Source: Bathynomus jamesi
Taxonomy: Eukaryota > Arthropoda > Malacostraca > Isopoda > Cirolanidae
DNA length: 64,000 nt
Reading direction: 5' to 3'
Assembly (NCBI GenBank): GCA_023014485.1
Contig: JAJOZX010005801.1
Span: 123,501 to 187,500 of the forward strand
Shown: positions 34,003-44,246 of the stretch, piece after piece
How the letters are laid out: the number at the start of each line of letters is the position of its first letter
How positions within the stretch are numbered: the stretch's first letter is position 1
Translations under genes and position numbers: made by a program
The notes under the pieces: model-generated
What the model was told of the DNA's origin: nothing
Database searches by the model: none
The model's input: the letters and a program-made list of their open reading frames with translations, nothing else

Positions 34003-34152
34003 AATGTAATGATTGGGTTGTTTAACCTTCTACGCAACATCTAAGGTCATATAACGGAGGGGACCTATAGCTTTACGTGGAATCTGAACCACAGGGCGCT
34101 ACATAGTCTAGTTGCAGCGTATGATCTCCCATCCAACAACTCTCCGACCCAA
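34003..34152 (-). mobile_element. 5S rRNA-derived SINE, truncated
   Basis: A 150-bp insert flanked by TGAAATAT (33995-34002, 34153-34160) in the right inverted repeat of Tc1 element B. The minus strand reads GGTCGGAGAGTTGTTGGATG, GGAGATCATACGCTGCA, resembling the 5S box C region, then a tail with AGCTATAGGTCCCCTCCG shared with 13914-14200. Confidence 0.75.
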
Positions 34153-34191
34153 TGAAATATTTCTCTGTACGAATACTTATAAACGCTACCA

Positions 34192-35027
34192 TATATACTG
34201 TATATATATATATATATATATATATAATGTATATTGAACGAAAGTGAACGATTTCAATGCAATTTGAATGATTGCCTATGTGCAGTGTAATACAAGTCTC
34301 TGCGACTTTGTATGCCTTTCTACATAATTCCTGAGGTAACCACAATGTTTACATTTTAACACAGCTCCCGCTTCAAGACTTGACATAGATTTACACATCT
34401 CTCAGGCCGTTCTTTAATATTCTTTAGGTCGGGGGTCTCGCGAACGAACGGGAAAGCTTTCACGAATGCATGAATTGGTTCTGTATACGTATATGTTCAC
34501 CGAGATAATGCAGGGTTTTACTGTATATAGATAGAGTGTGTGTGTGTGTGGTAGATATTTATTAACGTGTCTAAGAAGTTATGCGTGTCTAAATTCACAG
34601 ATAGCTTCCTTATTTGAGCAAATAATCACAAGGTCTCGATAAAATATCTGGAAAACGCCGGTAGGAGACGAGAGAGCGTGCTTTAAAGCTTAGATGGTCA
34701 CATTGTTGCATATCCACGCTTATCAGTAGTTATTGTGTAAGCGTAGGGATCAGTCAGTGGCCTTGGCAAATGAAAAGTGCCTTAGGGTTGCTAAGATGAG
34801 CACTAAAAACGTGTGCCACATAAAAGTTTGCGTTCTGTGGCAACAGATGTGACTCAGTGTCTCCTATCTGTGTTTCTCACAGATCAAGACTTGGCGAATT
34901 ATTTTGTATATCACTGAACAGAAAAATCTTCAGTCTTTAAAATAAGGTTCATCCGATGGCTGTAGGCCTAATGTTTAAGAAGTTATGATTCTAAACAAAT
35001 TGAAACGTGGATATAGTTCTTGGGACA

Positions 35028-35029
<2 letters not shown>
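34192..35029. other. TA run and unassigned sequence
   Basis: A TA microsatellite (34197-34226) and a (GT)n tract near 34537-34551. The rest has no recognisable gene. Confidence 0.5.

Positions 35030-35077
<48 letters not shown>
35030..35077. repeat. (TA)n microsatellite
   Basis: TA run adjoining the small MITE at 35078. Confidence 0.93.
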
Positions 35078-35081
<4 letters not shown>

Positions 35082-35164
35082 GGGTGTCCCAAAAAACTAT
35101 ATATTATGAAGAGTATGATGCTATAAAGAGTACTGTATATAGTTTTTTTTGGGGACACCCTATA
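35078..35164. mobile_element. Tiny mariner-type MITE
   Basis: About 85 bp with inverted ends CAGGGTGTCCCAAAAAACTATAT and the complement ATATAGTTTTTTTTGGGGACACCCT. It lies in TA repeats, consistent with TA target choice. CAGGGTGTCCC ends are common in mariner relatives. Confidence 0.7.
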
Positions 35165-35165
35165 T

Positions 35166-35600
35166 ATATATATATAACTCAATAGAGGAAATAAAAGACT
35201 CCAAGTTTTTGGGTCAAATTATCATCACTTCCTTGAGTGATGATCCAGAAATAAGAAAACAATATCGAAGCCTCTGTGCTAAAGCAAATATGACTATAAG
35301 GAACTTCCGGTTCTGTACAAGTGAAACTAAAGACATTCTTTTTCATATCTTCTGCACTAATATATATGGGCAGCAACTCTTGGTGAATTATAAAAAAAAG
35401 GTTCTGGCAGAACCCTAAATTTGCTATACAACAGATCTTTCAAACTCCTACACGAGTTATCACCGAGATGCTCAGCTTCCCAAATGTTTGCTAACCAGAA
35501 TGTTTCGAGCCTACCAGAGGTAACAAGACTTGCTCAGTACAGTCTAATGCAAAGAATTAAAAAATCAGGTAACCCAATTATCCAAGCTATTCATTAGTCC
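35166..35600 (+). pseudogene. LINE RT C-terminal fragment
   Basis: The plus frame reads FLGQIITSLSDDPEIRKQYRSLCAKANMTIRNFRFCTSE. This resembles the post-palm region of LINE RTs of the form YLGHIIS, DDADIERQRRSLYARANML, RKF. A shifted continuation follows to about 35600. No 5' part or tail was found. It is a different LINE family from its neighbour at 35796. Confidence 0.6.
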
Positions 35601-35732
35601 TGCCATATGAAAACGTTTGCCTGTAGCTCCACTTAACTTCGACATTAATAATAATTTTTATTAATTGTATTTTTACTTGTAGTACTTGAATTTTCGTTGT
35701 ATTTTATTGTCAGTTTGCAGTATTACTATTTG

Positions 35733-35733
<1 letters not shown>

Positions 35734-35779
<46 letters not shown>

Positions 35780-35781
35780 CA
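35734..35781. repeat. (CA)n-(TA)n microsatellite
   Basis: CA run followed by TA run just before the LINE 3' end. Confidence 0.92.
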
Positions 35782-35827
35782 CCTTACCTTACCTTACAAC
35801 CTTACAAAGGTTTCGCGCGATGACTTT

Positions 35828-38800
35828 TCATTTCGCGAAGGTCAAGCTTGTCGCCCCTCCTCTCGAGTTGGCCTGGTGAAGTAGTGAGTTGGATTCTTGC
35901 GCTCTCCACCTCACATAGCCAGGTACGCCCGGCTCATCGGGGATTGTTCTGAGCCAGGCGTCTAGTCTTCTTTTGAAGATTTCCACTGCAACTCCCTTCG
36001 TGTTTCTTAGGTCTTTGGGCAACTGATTAAACAGTTTTGGTCCTCTCACTACAAAACTATTTTCTTTCAGGGTTAAGGATGTTCCCTGTCTCGCCTTCAA
36101 TTTGGGAATACGACACAGTCTACCGCTTCTACTTTCCACCGTTGTTTGGGGAGTTATGGGATTCAGAGTAAGATTAGGGACTAGTTTCTCCATTATTTTC
36201 CAAGTGTAAATAATGGTGTATCTCTCTCTTCTCCTTTCCAGTGAATATAGGTCTAGTTCTCGTAACCTTTCCCAGTAATTTAGTTCTTTGCACCCATTGA
36301 TCTTGGCTGTGAAGCTTCTTTGGATCCCCTCCAGCTGTCTAATGTCTTCTTTTTTATATGGGGATGTTAGGACCGAGCAGTATTAATTTGGGTATTATCA
36401 GGGTTTTCAGTAGAGGAATCATTACATTCCTATCCCTTCGTTTAAAGGTTCTCAATATCTGACCCGTTATTCTCTTTGCTCTGTTTACTGCTATCTTATT
36501 TTGTGTTTCAAATTTCGCATCATCTGTCATTACAACCCCTAAATCTTTTGCTCTGGAATTTCTCTGAATTTCCTGTCCATTTGGGGTATAATATTCCATG
36601 GACTTTAGGTCTTCTCTTTTTCCGTACCGTAATAGCTGAAATTTCTCGGTGTTAAACTTCATATTGTTGTCTTCCGTCCACTTGTAGATTTTGTTTATGT
36701 CGGTTTGTAGAGATCCTATGTCTTCTGGGTTTCTTATTTTTCTACTGATCTTTGTGTCATCCGCAAAGGATGTTACTGTGCTGTCTCTGGTAACGTCCTC
36801 ATCTATGTCAGTTAGCATGATTATGAAGAGTAGTGGAGCTAATACTGTTCCTTGTGGTACGAGCTGAGGACCTCTGATTCTGATGAAGATACTCCTTGTA
36901 CTGTAACGACTTGCCTCCGCTCACTAAGGAAATTATATATCCATTTCCCTACTTTTCCTGTTATTCCCATATATTTCAGTTTATGTATTATGATTCCGTG
37001 GTCACACTTGTCGAACGCTTTAGCAAAGTCTGTGTATAGTACATCATAGTTTTCATTACTTTCAAGTGAATCAATAATGTTGTAGTGTTCCATTAGTTGT
37101 GATAGGCATGATCTGCCTGACCGAAACCCGTGTTGGTTATCATTGAATTTTTTCTGAGTTTCCAAAAAGTCATAGATTTTCTGTCTAACTATTCTTTCAA
37201 ATATTTTAGTGAGATGAGATGTAAGCGACACTGGCCTATAGTTTTTGGCCTCGGATCGATCTCCTCCTTTATATATTGGGACTATGTTCGCGCTCTTCAG
37301 GATGCCCGGTATTTCTCCCGTGTCTAATGATCGTCTCCATATCCAGTATAGGGGCTCAGCGATTGCATTCTTGCAGTTTTTGATCAGTGTGGCATTCCAT
37401 TTATCCGGTCCTGCCGCTGAGTGTGTTTTTAGTTTCCCTATGGCTTGTGTAATATCATCCGTCGTAAAGTCGAAATCCGTTATACTTTCCCCTTGTGGTT
37501 CTTCTTCAAAGAACGCGTTTCTATCGCATATCAATTTGTCAGTTTTTGGGATACTGAAAGATGATTCATACTGAGCTTTTAATATTTCAGATACTTCTGT
37601 TAGATCATCAGATAAATCACTGTTCTCATTTTTTAAAGGTCCGATAGTCGCATGGTTTTTCGACTTTCTTTTTGCGAAATTATAGAAGTACTTTGAGTTA
37701 GCCTTTATCGCTTCTATAGCGTCGTCTCTTCTTTTTCTGTTGCTTCTCGATTAGTTCCTGTATGACGACATCGATACTTTGTAGTTTATCATTTAATATT
37801 TTTCTGATGTTGTTATCTTTACAATTACTTAATTTTGCAGTCACTCTTTTTCTCTTTCGGAACAATGCCCTCTTTTGTCTTTCGAACCTGCTTCTCTTTC
37901 CTCTTTGTTGTATCTTTGGGACATGTTTTTCCACAATTTCTAACGTCTTCTCCTCTAACGTCATTAGCATCTCTCCGTTGTCTTGGCCTCGAAAATGGTT
38001 TTCCAATCTATTACTTCCATGCTGGATGTCACATCTTCCCAGTTTATAGCTTTGGAGTGAAAATTAAAAATTTCGAATTTGCTTCTTTCTGTTGTGCGTG
38101 TTCTTTCCTTTCCTGTTGCCTTTATATTAGTTGTTATTTCAATGATGTTGTGGTCTGATATCATAGTTGGGGATATTTCTACATTATCAATTAGATTACT
38201 GTTGTTTGTGAATACCAAATCTAGGCAGTTGTTTTTTCTTGTGTTTTCTGTTATTTCTTGCGTTAACATAAATTCATCAGCTAAAGCTAGTAGCATTTTT
38301 ACCTGCTCCTGGTCTTCTCGTGTGCCCCCCTTGTCCTGGTGTATACATATATTTTTTCCTATCCTTTTATATTTCATGAATGGGAAATTAAAATCACCAC
38401 AGAGAAAAATATTTGGGGTTGGAGAGTGTAGATCTTTTACAAGTTTCTTACCTCTGTAATGGAATCTGAAAATTTTGAGGTTGGCGTGTTTGGGGGTCTG
38501 TACATTACAATTAGTACCATATTTAATTTTTCAATTTTTGCTGCTACACATTCTACGTAGTTGTTTGAGGTACTTATAGCCATTTGTGTGTATGTGCCTT
38601 TACGTCTCACTGTTCTGTCGGCTCGGAGGATGTTATAGTTGTCAATTTGTATTTTTTTTGTCAATACAGGACTCACAATTTTCACAGTTCGCCTGGCAGT
38701 CCTTTAGATGAGTTTCCGTGAGGCATGCAAAGTCTGCTCCGGCTTCTTGCATGAGTCCTTTCAGGTATGTATCAACTTTGTTCGTGGATGGTTTGATTTA

Positions 38801-38890
38801 AGGCCCTGTATGTTGGCTAGGATTATTTTTATTTTTTCTCTTTCTTTTTCGCATACAGGTGGTTCCGATTTGTTTTCCAATGGGGGTGCC
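35828..38890 (-). pseudogene. LINE ORF2: endonuclease and reverse transcriptase
   Basis: The endonuclease starts IKIILANIQGLKSNHPRTK (about 38800) and includes GDFNFPFMKYKRIGKN (about 38390) and TMISDHNIIEI (about 38165). The RT frame 37534-36839 has GPDKWNATLIKNCKN, NYRPVSLTSHLTKIFERIVR, GFRSGRSCLSQLMEHYN and YTDFAKAFDKCDHG. The next frame has the catalytic TSFADDTKISRK. The C-terminus reads LKENSFVVRGPKLFNQLPKD. The mechanism is target-primed reverse transcription. Single-base shifts near 36860, 36380, 36200 and elsewhere disable it. Confidence 0.87.
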
Positions 38891-38933
38891 GGTTTCGTTG
38901 CCTTGTGGTCCTCCGAGAATTTACCTCTTTTTA

Positions 38934-39690
38934 TCTTTGTCGGTACCTGTTGTCCCGATAACGCATGAAGTGCCTTTGTTCGTACCTTCTGTCCGGCTCT
39001 CGGATTTCTATATTTATATTTGTCAGCTGGTTTTGTAATTGCTGGAGAGTATTTAGCAGCTGAAATGTGTTGGCTGCGTCTAAAAAATTCCACTCTTCTT
39101 TGATGTTCGTTTTTTCTGTTCCCTCGTTGCGTTCCTTTGAGGGTGGTGGTATCGGCATTTTTTTTCGTATTTGCAACTCCCATATCTTTCATAAGTGTTG
39201 CAGACCGTAAGATGGTGGAACATGCATTTCTTATCAAACTTGCAGTATCCACTTGTGTAATGCATTTTGCATAATGTGGGATGTGCATATATGCATTGCC
39301 CATCCCGATATCTGCAGTTTCCTTTCGCGTAGTATTTGCATACGATATTTTCTACGCTTCTGCTTCTTTCTTATTATTTTCAAGTTCTTAGTTTTGGCAT
39401 TATCATTATTTTTCTTTGGCTGTTTATTTTCTACGTTTTTAGTTATTATCTTTTTATCATTTCGCTCGTTGGACCGTTTGTCTACTTCGCCACTTTTACT
39501 TATTTCTTTCCTTTCATCTATGTCTTCCTTCCGTATTATATTGTTTATATCGTTATTTGTTATTAATTGTTGTTCGTTATTATGCTGTTATCGTTATTTC
39601 GTCTTCTCTCTCATCCACCCTTTTTTCGTTGGGACCATTTCGGACCATGTGTCCCCATTATTTCATTCTTTTTTGTAACATTCGTATATA
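38934..39690 (-). pseudogene. LINE ORF1 with three CCCH zinc fingers
   Basis: After a lysine- and asparagine-rich N-terminal part (39690-39350), three consecutive fingers occur at about 39340-39130: CKYYAKGNCRYRDGQCIYAH, CKMHYTSGYCKFDKKCMFHH and CNTYERYGSCKYEKKCRYHH. All have C-x8-C-x5/6-C-x3-H spacing. A shifted segment follows with DAANTFQLLNTLQQLQNQLT, a possible coiled coil. CCCH fingers usually bind single-stranded RNA, consistent with an RNA-packaging ORF1. Frameshifts separate the parts. Confidence 0.75.
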
Positions 39691-39729
39691 TACATATGTA
39701 TATCATTTGTATATAATATATACATTGTG

Positions 39730-39733
39730 TATA

Positions 39734-39796
<63 letters not shown>
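39730..39796. repeat. (TA)n microsatellite
   Basis: Interrupted TA run preceding the CGTTGCC-type head sequence. Confidence 0.93.
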
Positions 39797-39798
<2 letters not shown>

Positions 39799-39885
39799 TA
39801 GCGGAGCGACCCGGCGTTGCCGGGGTGGATGTTGAACGCTATAAGCTAACGAAAATATCACGATGTAACCTAACCAATCGAGGGC

Positions 39886-40071
39886 GTACAATTAACCTAA
39901 CCGGGCATTCAATTAACCTACCTGGGTATTCAATTAATCTAATCGGGCATTCAATTGACCAAACCGGGCATTTAATTAACCAAACCGGGCATTTAATTAA
40001 CCTAACCGGCCATTCAATTAACCTAACCGGGCATTCAATTAACCTAACCTGGCATTCAGTTGACCTAACCG

Positions 40072-40074
<3 letters not shown>
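39886..40074 (+). repeat. 21-bp minisatellite, nine units
   Basis: Units of CATTCAATTAACCTAACCGGG with minor variation. Read as protein it gives repeated GHSINLT, which is a consequence of the unit length being a multiple of three and not evidence of coding. Confidence 0.93.
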
Positions 40075-40120
<46 letters not shown>

Positions 40121-40125
<5 letters not shown>

Positions 40126-41446
40126 AAACACAGACCGTGCATGGAACAAGGAACTCTTCTGGGAAAATTAAATCCACTATAGTCCGAATAAGTAATGGTA
40201 AATGACAAATACCATAGTTTTTCTTTTTCATGATGCTAGCCCGACGTGGGCAACGGGTCTCTCGCAAAGAGATCCCATAAATATAGCTTCCCTCACCAGC
40301 TATCTGCAAAGCAGACAGGATCCAGCTTTGGGACATGGACCTAGGGTTTAAAGCAAGCCTAGTCCCTACATTCAGAACCTCTATATAAGTAAAAGACTCG
40401 TTGCATTCACGTCGGATTGAATAAACAAAGAAAAAGGGGTAACTATTGTATTTTTAGCCAAAAAAAAAAAAAACTTAAACCTCAACCGGGACATTGAGCG
40501 TCCACTTTTCAAGGCACGTAACACGTCCGTTTAATATACACAAACTCAGAATGGTCCCCTGAGAAATTTATATGTTAAACACAGACCGTGCATGGAACAA
40601 GGAACTCTTCTGGGAAAATTAAATCCACTATAGTCCGAATAAGTAATGGTAAATGACAAATACCATAGTTTTTCTTTTTCATGATGCTAGCCCGACGTGG
40701 GCAACGGGTCTCTCGCAAAGAGAACCCATAAATATAGCTTCCCTCACCAGCTATCTGGATCCTGTCTGCTTTGCAGATAGCTGGTGAGGGAAGCTATATT
40801 TATGGGATCTCTTTGCGAGAGACCCGTTGCCCACGTCGGACTAGCATCATGAAAAAGAAAAACTATGGTATTTGTCATTTACCATTACTTATTCGGACTA
40901 TAGTGGATTTAATTTTCCCAGAAGAGTTCCTTGTTCCATGCACGGTCTGTGTTTAACATATAACTTTCTCAGGGGACCATTCTGAGTTTGTGTATATTAA
41001 ACGGATGTGTTACGTGCCTTGAAAAGTGGACGCTCAATGTCCCGGTTGAGGTTTAAGTTTTGGTTTTTTTGGCTAAAAATACAATAGTTACCCCTTTTTC
41101 TTTGTTTATTCAATCCGACGTGAATGCAATGAGTCTTTTACTTATATAGAGGTTCTGAATGTAGGGACTAGGCTTGCTTTAAACCCTAGGTCCATGTCCC
41201 AAAGCTGGATCCTGTCTGCTTTGCAGATAGCTGGTGAGGGAAGCTATATTTATGGGATCTCTTTGCGAGAGACCCGTTGCCCACGTCGGGCTAGCATCAT
41301 GAAAAAGAAAAACTATGGTATTTGTCATTTACCATTACTTATTCGGACTATAGTGGATTTAATTTTCCCAGAAGAGTTCCTTGTTCCATGCACGGTCTGT
41401 GTTTAACATATAAATTTCTCAGGGGACCATTCTGAGTTTGTGTATA
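40121..41446. repeat. Large palindrome built as A-B-A / A'-B'-A'
   Basis: Block A (about 185 bp, starting ATGTTAAACACAGACCGTGC) occurs directly at 40121 and 40574, separated by block B (about 265 bp). The whole A-B-A is repeated in inverted form from 40774 to about 41410, around a 16-base loop at 40758-40773. The arms are nearly identical. A 70-codon frame (MSQSWILSALQIAGEGSYIY) is present in each complete A unit, but no function can be assigned. Confidence 0.85.
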
Positions 41447-41519
41447 CATATATATATATATATAGCGTTCGACATCCATCCCGGCAACGCCGGGTCGCTC
41501 CGCTAGTTTTAATTATATG

Positions 41520-44026
41520 TGAAGCTCAAGATTTTCATGACTGTGTTCTTTTCTATCGATTTCTTTATTTTGAGTTGTGATTCTGAAGTTGTGATTCTGA
41601 AGCAGTTCGCTGCGCTGAATTCAAAAATGCTACCAGTTTGTTTCTATCACCCACAGTTAGTTTTAAAGTTATTAGCAAAACAATTTTGGGGCGTTTTGTA
41701 ATTTTTTACCTTTTTTATCTTTAATTAATTTCGTTTTTTCATATTTTTCAGATAGATAATTCTAACATTACGTCTTTAAAATTTTAAAAATGACTTCTAG
41801 AGGATGTACCCATAGTCCAGACATATTTTGTTATATTTGTGGTCGGTATGTTGTAAAACAAACGACAAATGTAACGACCTTTATTAAGAGAGCTTATCAT
41901 GCTTATTTTGGAATCAAATTAGGAGATCAAGACAAAAGTTGGGCTCCACACAAGGTTTGTCTTACGTGTGTTGCGGCACTAAGGAATTGGAGCAAAGGTA
42001 AAAAGAAAAGTTTGCCATTTGGGATCCCTATGGTAAGGCGCGAGCCTAGAAACCATACCGACGACTGCTACTTCTGTTCTTGCAATGTTAAAGGTTATAA
42101 TGCAAAGAATAAAGAGAGCCTTCAATACCCAAATCTTCCATCTGCAATAAGGCCGGTACCCCATGGTCCAGAAGTTCCTATTCCCCACCCACCCGAGAGT
42201 CTGGATCAATACAATTCAGATTCTGATTCAGCTCCAAATCCAGACAATGATGACGTTTATGAACAGTCAACAGCTGACCGAGATCCTCCTAAACCATTAA
42301 CCCAAGCCGAACTAAATGACTTAGTCAGGGAGTTGAATCTGCCTAAGGACTCTGCAGAACTTTTGGGGTCTAGATTGCAGGATAACAATTTATTGGCATC
42401 CGACACATACTTCGCTTGGTAAAGAAATCGTGAGAAAGACTTCGTGCCTTTTTTCGAAGAAGATGATCCCTTGGTATTTTGCAAGGACATCACAGGATTA
42501 GTGTGCAAGCTAGGCATCGAATACCAAACCAGTGACTGGAGGTTGTTTATAGATTCCTCTAAAACCAGTCTAAAAGGAGTGTTACTGCACAACGGTAACA
42601 AATATGCATCAATCCCAGTGGCCCATTCTACTCATTTAAAAGAGACCTATGATAACATGAAACTGCTTCTGGAAAAAATTCAGTATCAAAATCACAGATG
42701 GATATTGTGTGGGGATCTCAAAGTCCTTTGCATGTTACTTGGGCAGCAATCAGGATACACTAAGATGCCATGTTTCATCTGCGAATGGGATAGTCGAGCA
42801 CGTGACCAGCACTGGAAGAGGAAAACATGGCCTCCTAGAGAGAATCTTACCCCAGGATCAAAGAACATTTTACATGAACTAGTTGAACCAAATAAAATCC
42901 TCCTACCACCCTTGCACATTAAGTTAGGCTTGATGAAGCAGTATGTCAAAGCAATGAATAGAGAAGGTGAGTGTTTCAAGTACATTTGTTCAAAATATCC
43001 AAAGATTAGCTACGAGAAAATAAAGGAAGGTGTTTTTATAGGTCCTCAGATTAGAAAGTTATTGACAGACGATCATTTCCTGAACACAATGACCAATAAA
43101 GAAAAAGAAGCATGGCTTGGTTTCAAAGATGTTGTTGAAAACTTCTTGGGAAACTACAGAAGCCAAAATTATGAAAGACTGGTGGAAAATATGCTTAAAA
43201 AGTTTTGCGCCTTAGGCTGCAACATGAGCCTGAAAGTTCACTTCTTATTTTCGCATCTTGACCGTTTTCCGAAAATCTCGGAGATGTCAGTGAGGAGCAA
43301 AGGGAACGATTTCACCAGGACATCAAAACCATGGAAAGAAGATATCAAGGAAGATGGCATACAAATATGATGGCGGATTACTGCTGGTGTGTGCAAAGAG
43401 ATCAGCCTAACGCACAGCATAAGAAAACATCAAAGAAGCACCGGTTTAGTCGTCATTAGTCAGATCTACCTTCGTAGTCTTAAGTCTTTGGAATAAGTCC
43501 TGAAATGTTTGCAAGTAAAGAAGGTAAATATATTTTGTTTCTTTCAGTTATTTTTTATTCTTTCATAAACAAGCAATATGCTTGTCCAAGAGCTAGGAGC
43601 TATTTAATTCTGCTTTAATTAGGTTTTACCCTATCACCTAAAGATTTCGTGCTACAAGGGGTGTTGTAATACCTCATCTGTCCCCAAATGTTAACCACCC
43701 ATTGATGGGAAGGGAGAGAGTATTTTGCTGGGAACGGGACTGGTTGTTATATATACTGTATATTTACCCTACATTATTATGTAAGCGTTACTGTAGTCTA
43801 TAACAACAAAATTTATGGTTTAGCATGTGCAATCGAATGTTGGTCTCGATAAGATGGTTCACATTTGGGGATAAATGGGGGATTTATGACACACCCTGTA
43901 GTAAGAAAACCATACGTGATAGGGAAAAACTAACTATATTTTTGAGATCAGCGCACTCAAATTATATAGAATCACCAACTAGTTTGTAAAAATCGATCGA
44001 CAAGTTTTCAAATGTGTACTGGTGTA
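41520..44026 (+). mobile_element. Z element, copy 2
   Basis: It encodes the most complete Z protein (41790-43459). The right terminal repeat, as complement, is TACACCAGTACACATTTG, then GTGCGCTGATCTCAAAAATA and TTTTTCCCTATCACGTATGG, parallel to the other copies; AT follows at 44027-44028. On the left, GCTGAATTCAAAAATGC and GTTTCTATCACCCACAG (41618-41660) match the inner part of the repeat, but the outer tip is not clear, so the start coordinate is approximate. Confidence 0.75.
41790..43459 (+). pseudogene. Z protein, copy 2, candidate transposase
   Basis: About 556 codons with only one in-frame stop (TAA 42420-42422) and one frameshift near 43272. N-terminal Cys pairs C14-x2-C17 and C57-x2-C60 around GDQDKSWAPHKVCLTC resemble a ZAD-like zinc module; a third pair is at C93-x2-C96. 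LTQAELNDLVRELNLP is a conserved helix. The block from 250 has WRLFIDSSKTSLKGVLLHNG (Asp255), ILCGDLKVLCMLLGQQSGY (Asp309), CFICEWDSR with a later His341, LLPPLHIKLGLMKQ and GPQIRKLL. After the shift come EEQRERFHQD and NMMADYCW. Asp on an RNase-H-like first strand, a second Asp about 54 residues on, and a late Glu helix fit a DDE transposase; this is inference. A likely splice acceptor (TTTTTCAG, ending 41751) precedes the ATG. Confidence 0.75.
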
Positions 44027-44079
44027 ATTGCCACTAATTAGTCATGAAAATCTTAAGATTCAGAAATCTTGACACAATG
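43460..44079. other. 3' region of Z copy 2 and flank, no gene
   Basis: Non-coding tail of copy 2 up to 44026, then about 50 bp of flank. No open frame of note. Confidence 0.5.
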
Positions 44080-44205
44080 TGAAGCTCAAAAATTTCACGC
44101 CTGCGTTCTTTTCTGTAGTTTAATCGCGGTGCTGGGGCCTTCCATTTTGGAGTTATGGCTGGAACAGACAGACAACAAACACACACACACACACACGTCC
44201 TCTAT

Positions 44206-44246
<41 letters not shown>

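Larger units (their letters stand above)
28801..34191 (-). mobile_element. Tc1-like element B, carrying nested insertions
   Basis: The left end CAGTGGCGCTCATAAATATT and the right end (complement TGGTAGCGTTTATAAG) match element A at 11626-13197, and TA flanks both sides. The transposase is on the minus strand. The element is opened by a LINE (28991-31507, AAGTT duplication), a mariner (32012-33387, TA duplication) and a 5S SINE (34003-34152, TGAAATAT duplication). Without these it is about 1.33 kb. Element A gives the uninterrupted sequence at each site. Confidence 0.85.
35796..39690 (-). mobile_element. CR1-like LINE, copy 2
   Basis: The best-preserved copy of the CCCH-finger LINE family. 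From 5' to 3' on the minus strand: ORF1 (39690-38934), endonuclease (38890-37960), RT (37534-36354) and C-terminal region (36193-35828). The 3' end abuts repeats of CCTTA (35782-35795), a likely microsatellite tail. It serves as the uninterrupted reference for reading insertion sites in copy 3. Confidence 0.88.
39797..41506. repeat. Compound element with CGTTGCC inverted ends
   Basis: The left end ACTAGCGGAGCGACCCGGCG then TTGCCGGGGTGGATG recurs as an exact or near-exact complement at the right end (41465-41506), giving about 45-bp terminal inverted repeats over 1.7 kb. Inside are a 21-bp minisatellite (39886-40074), a TA run (40074-40121) and a 1.3-kb palindrome (40121-41446). I cannot assign it to a named superfamily. 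Confidence 0.65.

Noticed and set aside
39886..40074. CRISPR array
   Set aside because: Units are contiguous 21-bp repeats with no spacers, and the DNA is eukaryotic.
39825..40127. 100-codon frame with repeated GHSINLT
   Set aside because: Translation of the 21-bp minisatellite; unit length divisible by three explains the open frame.
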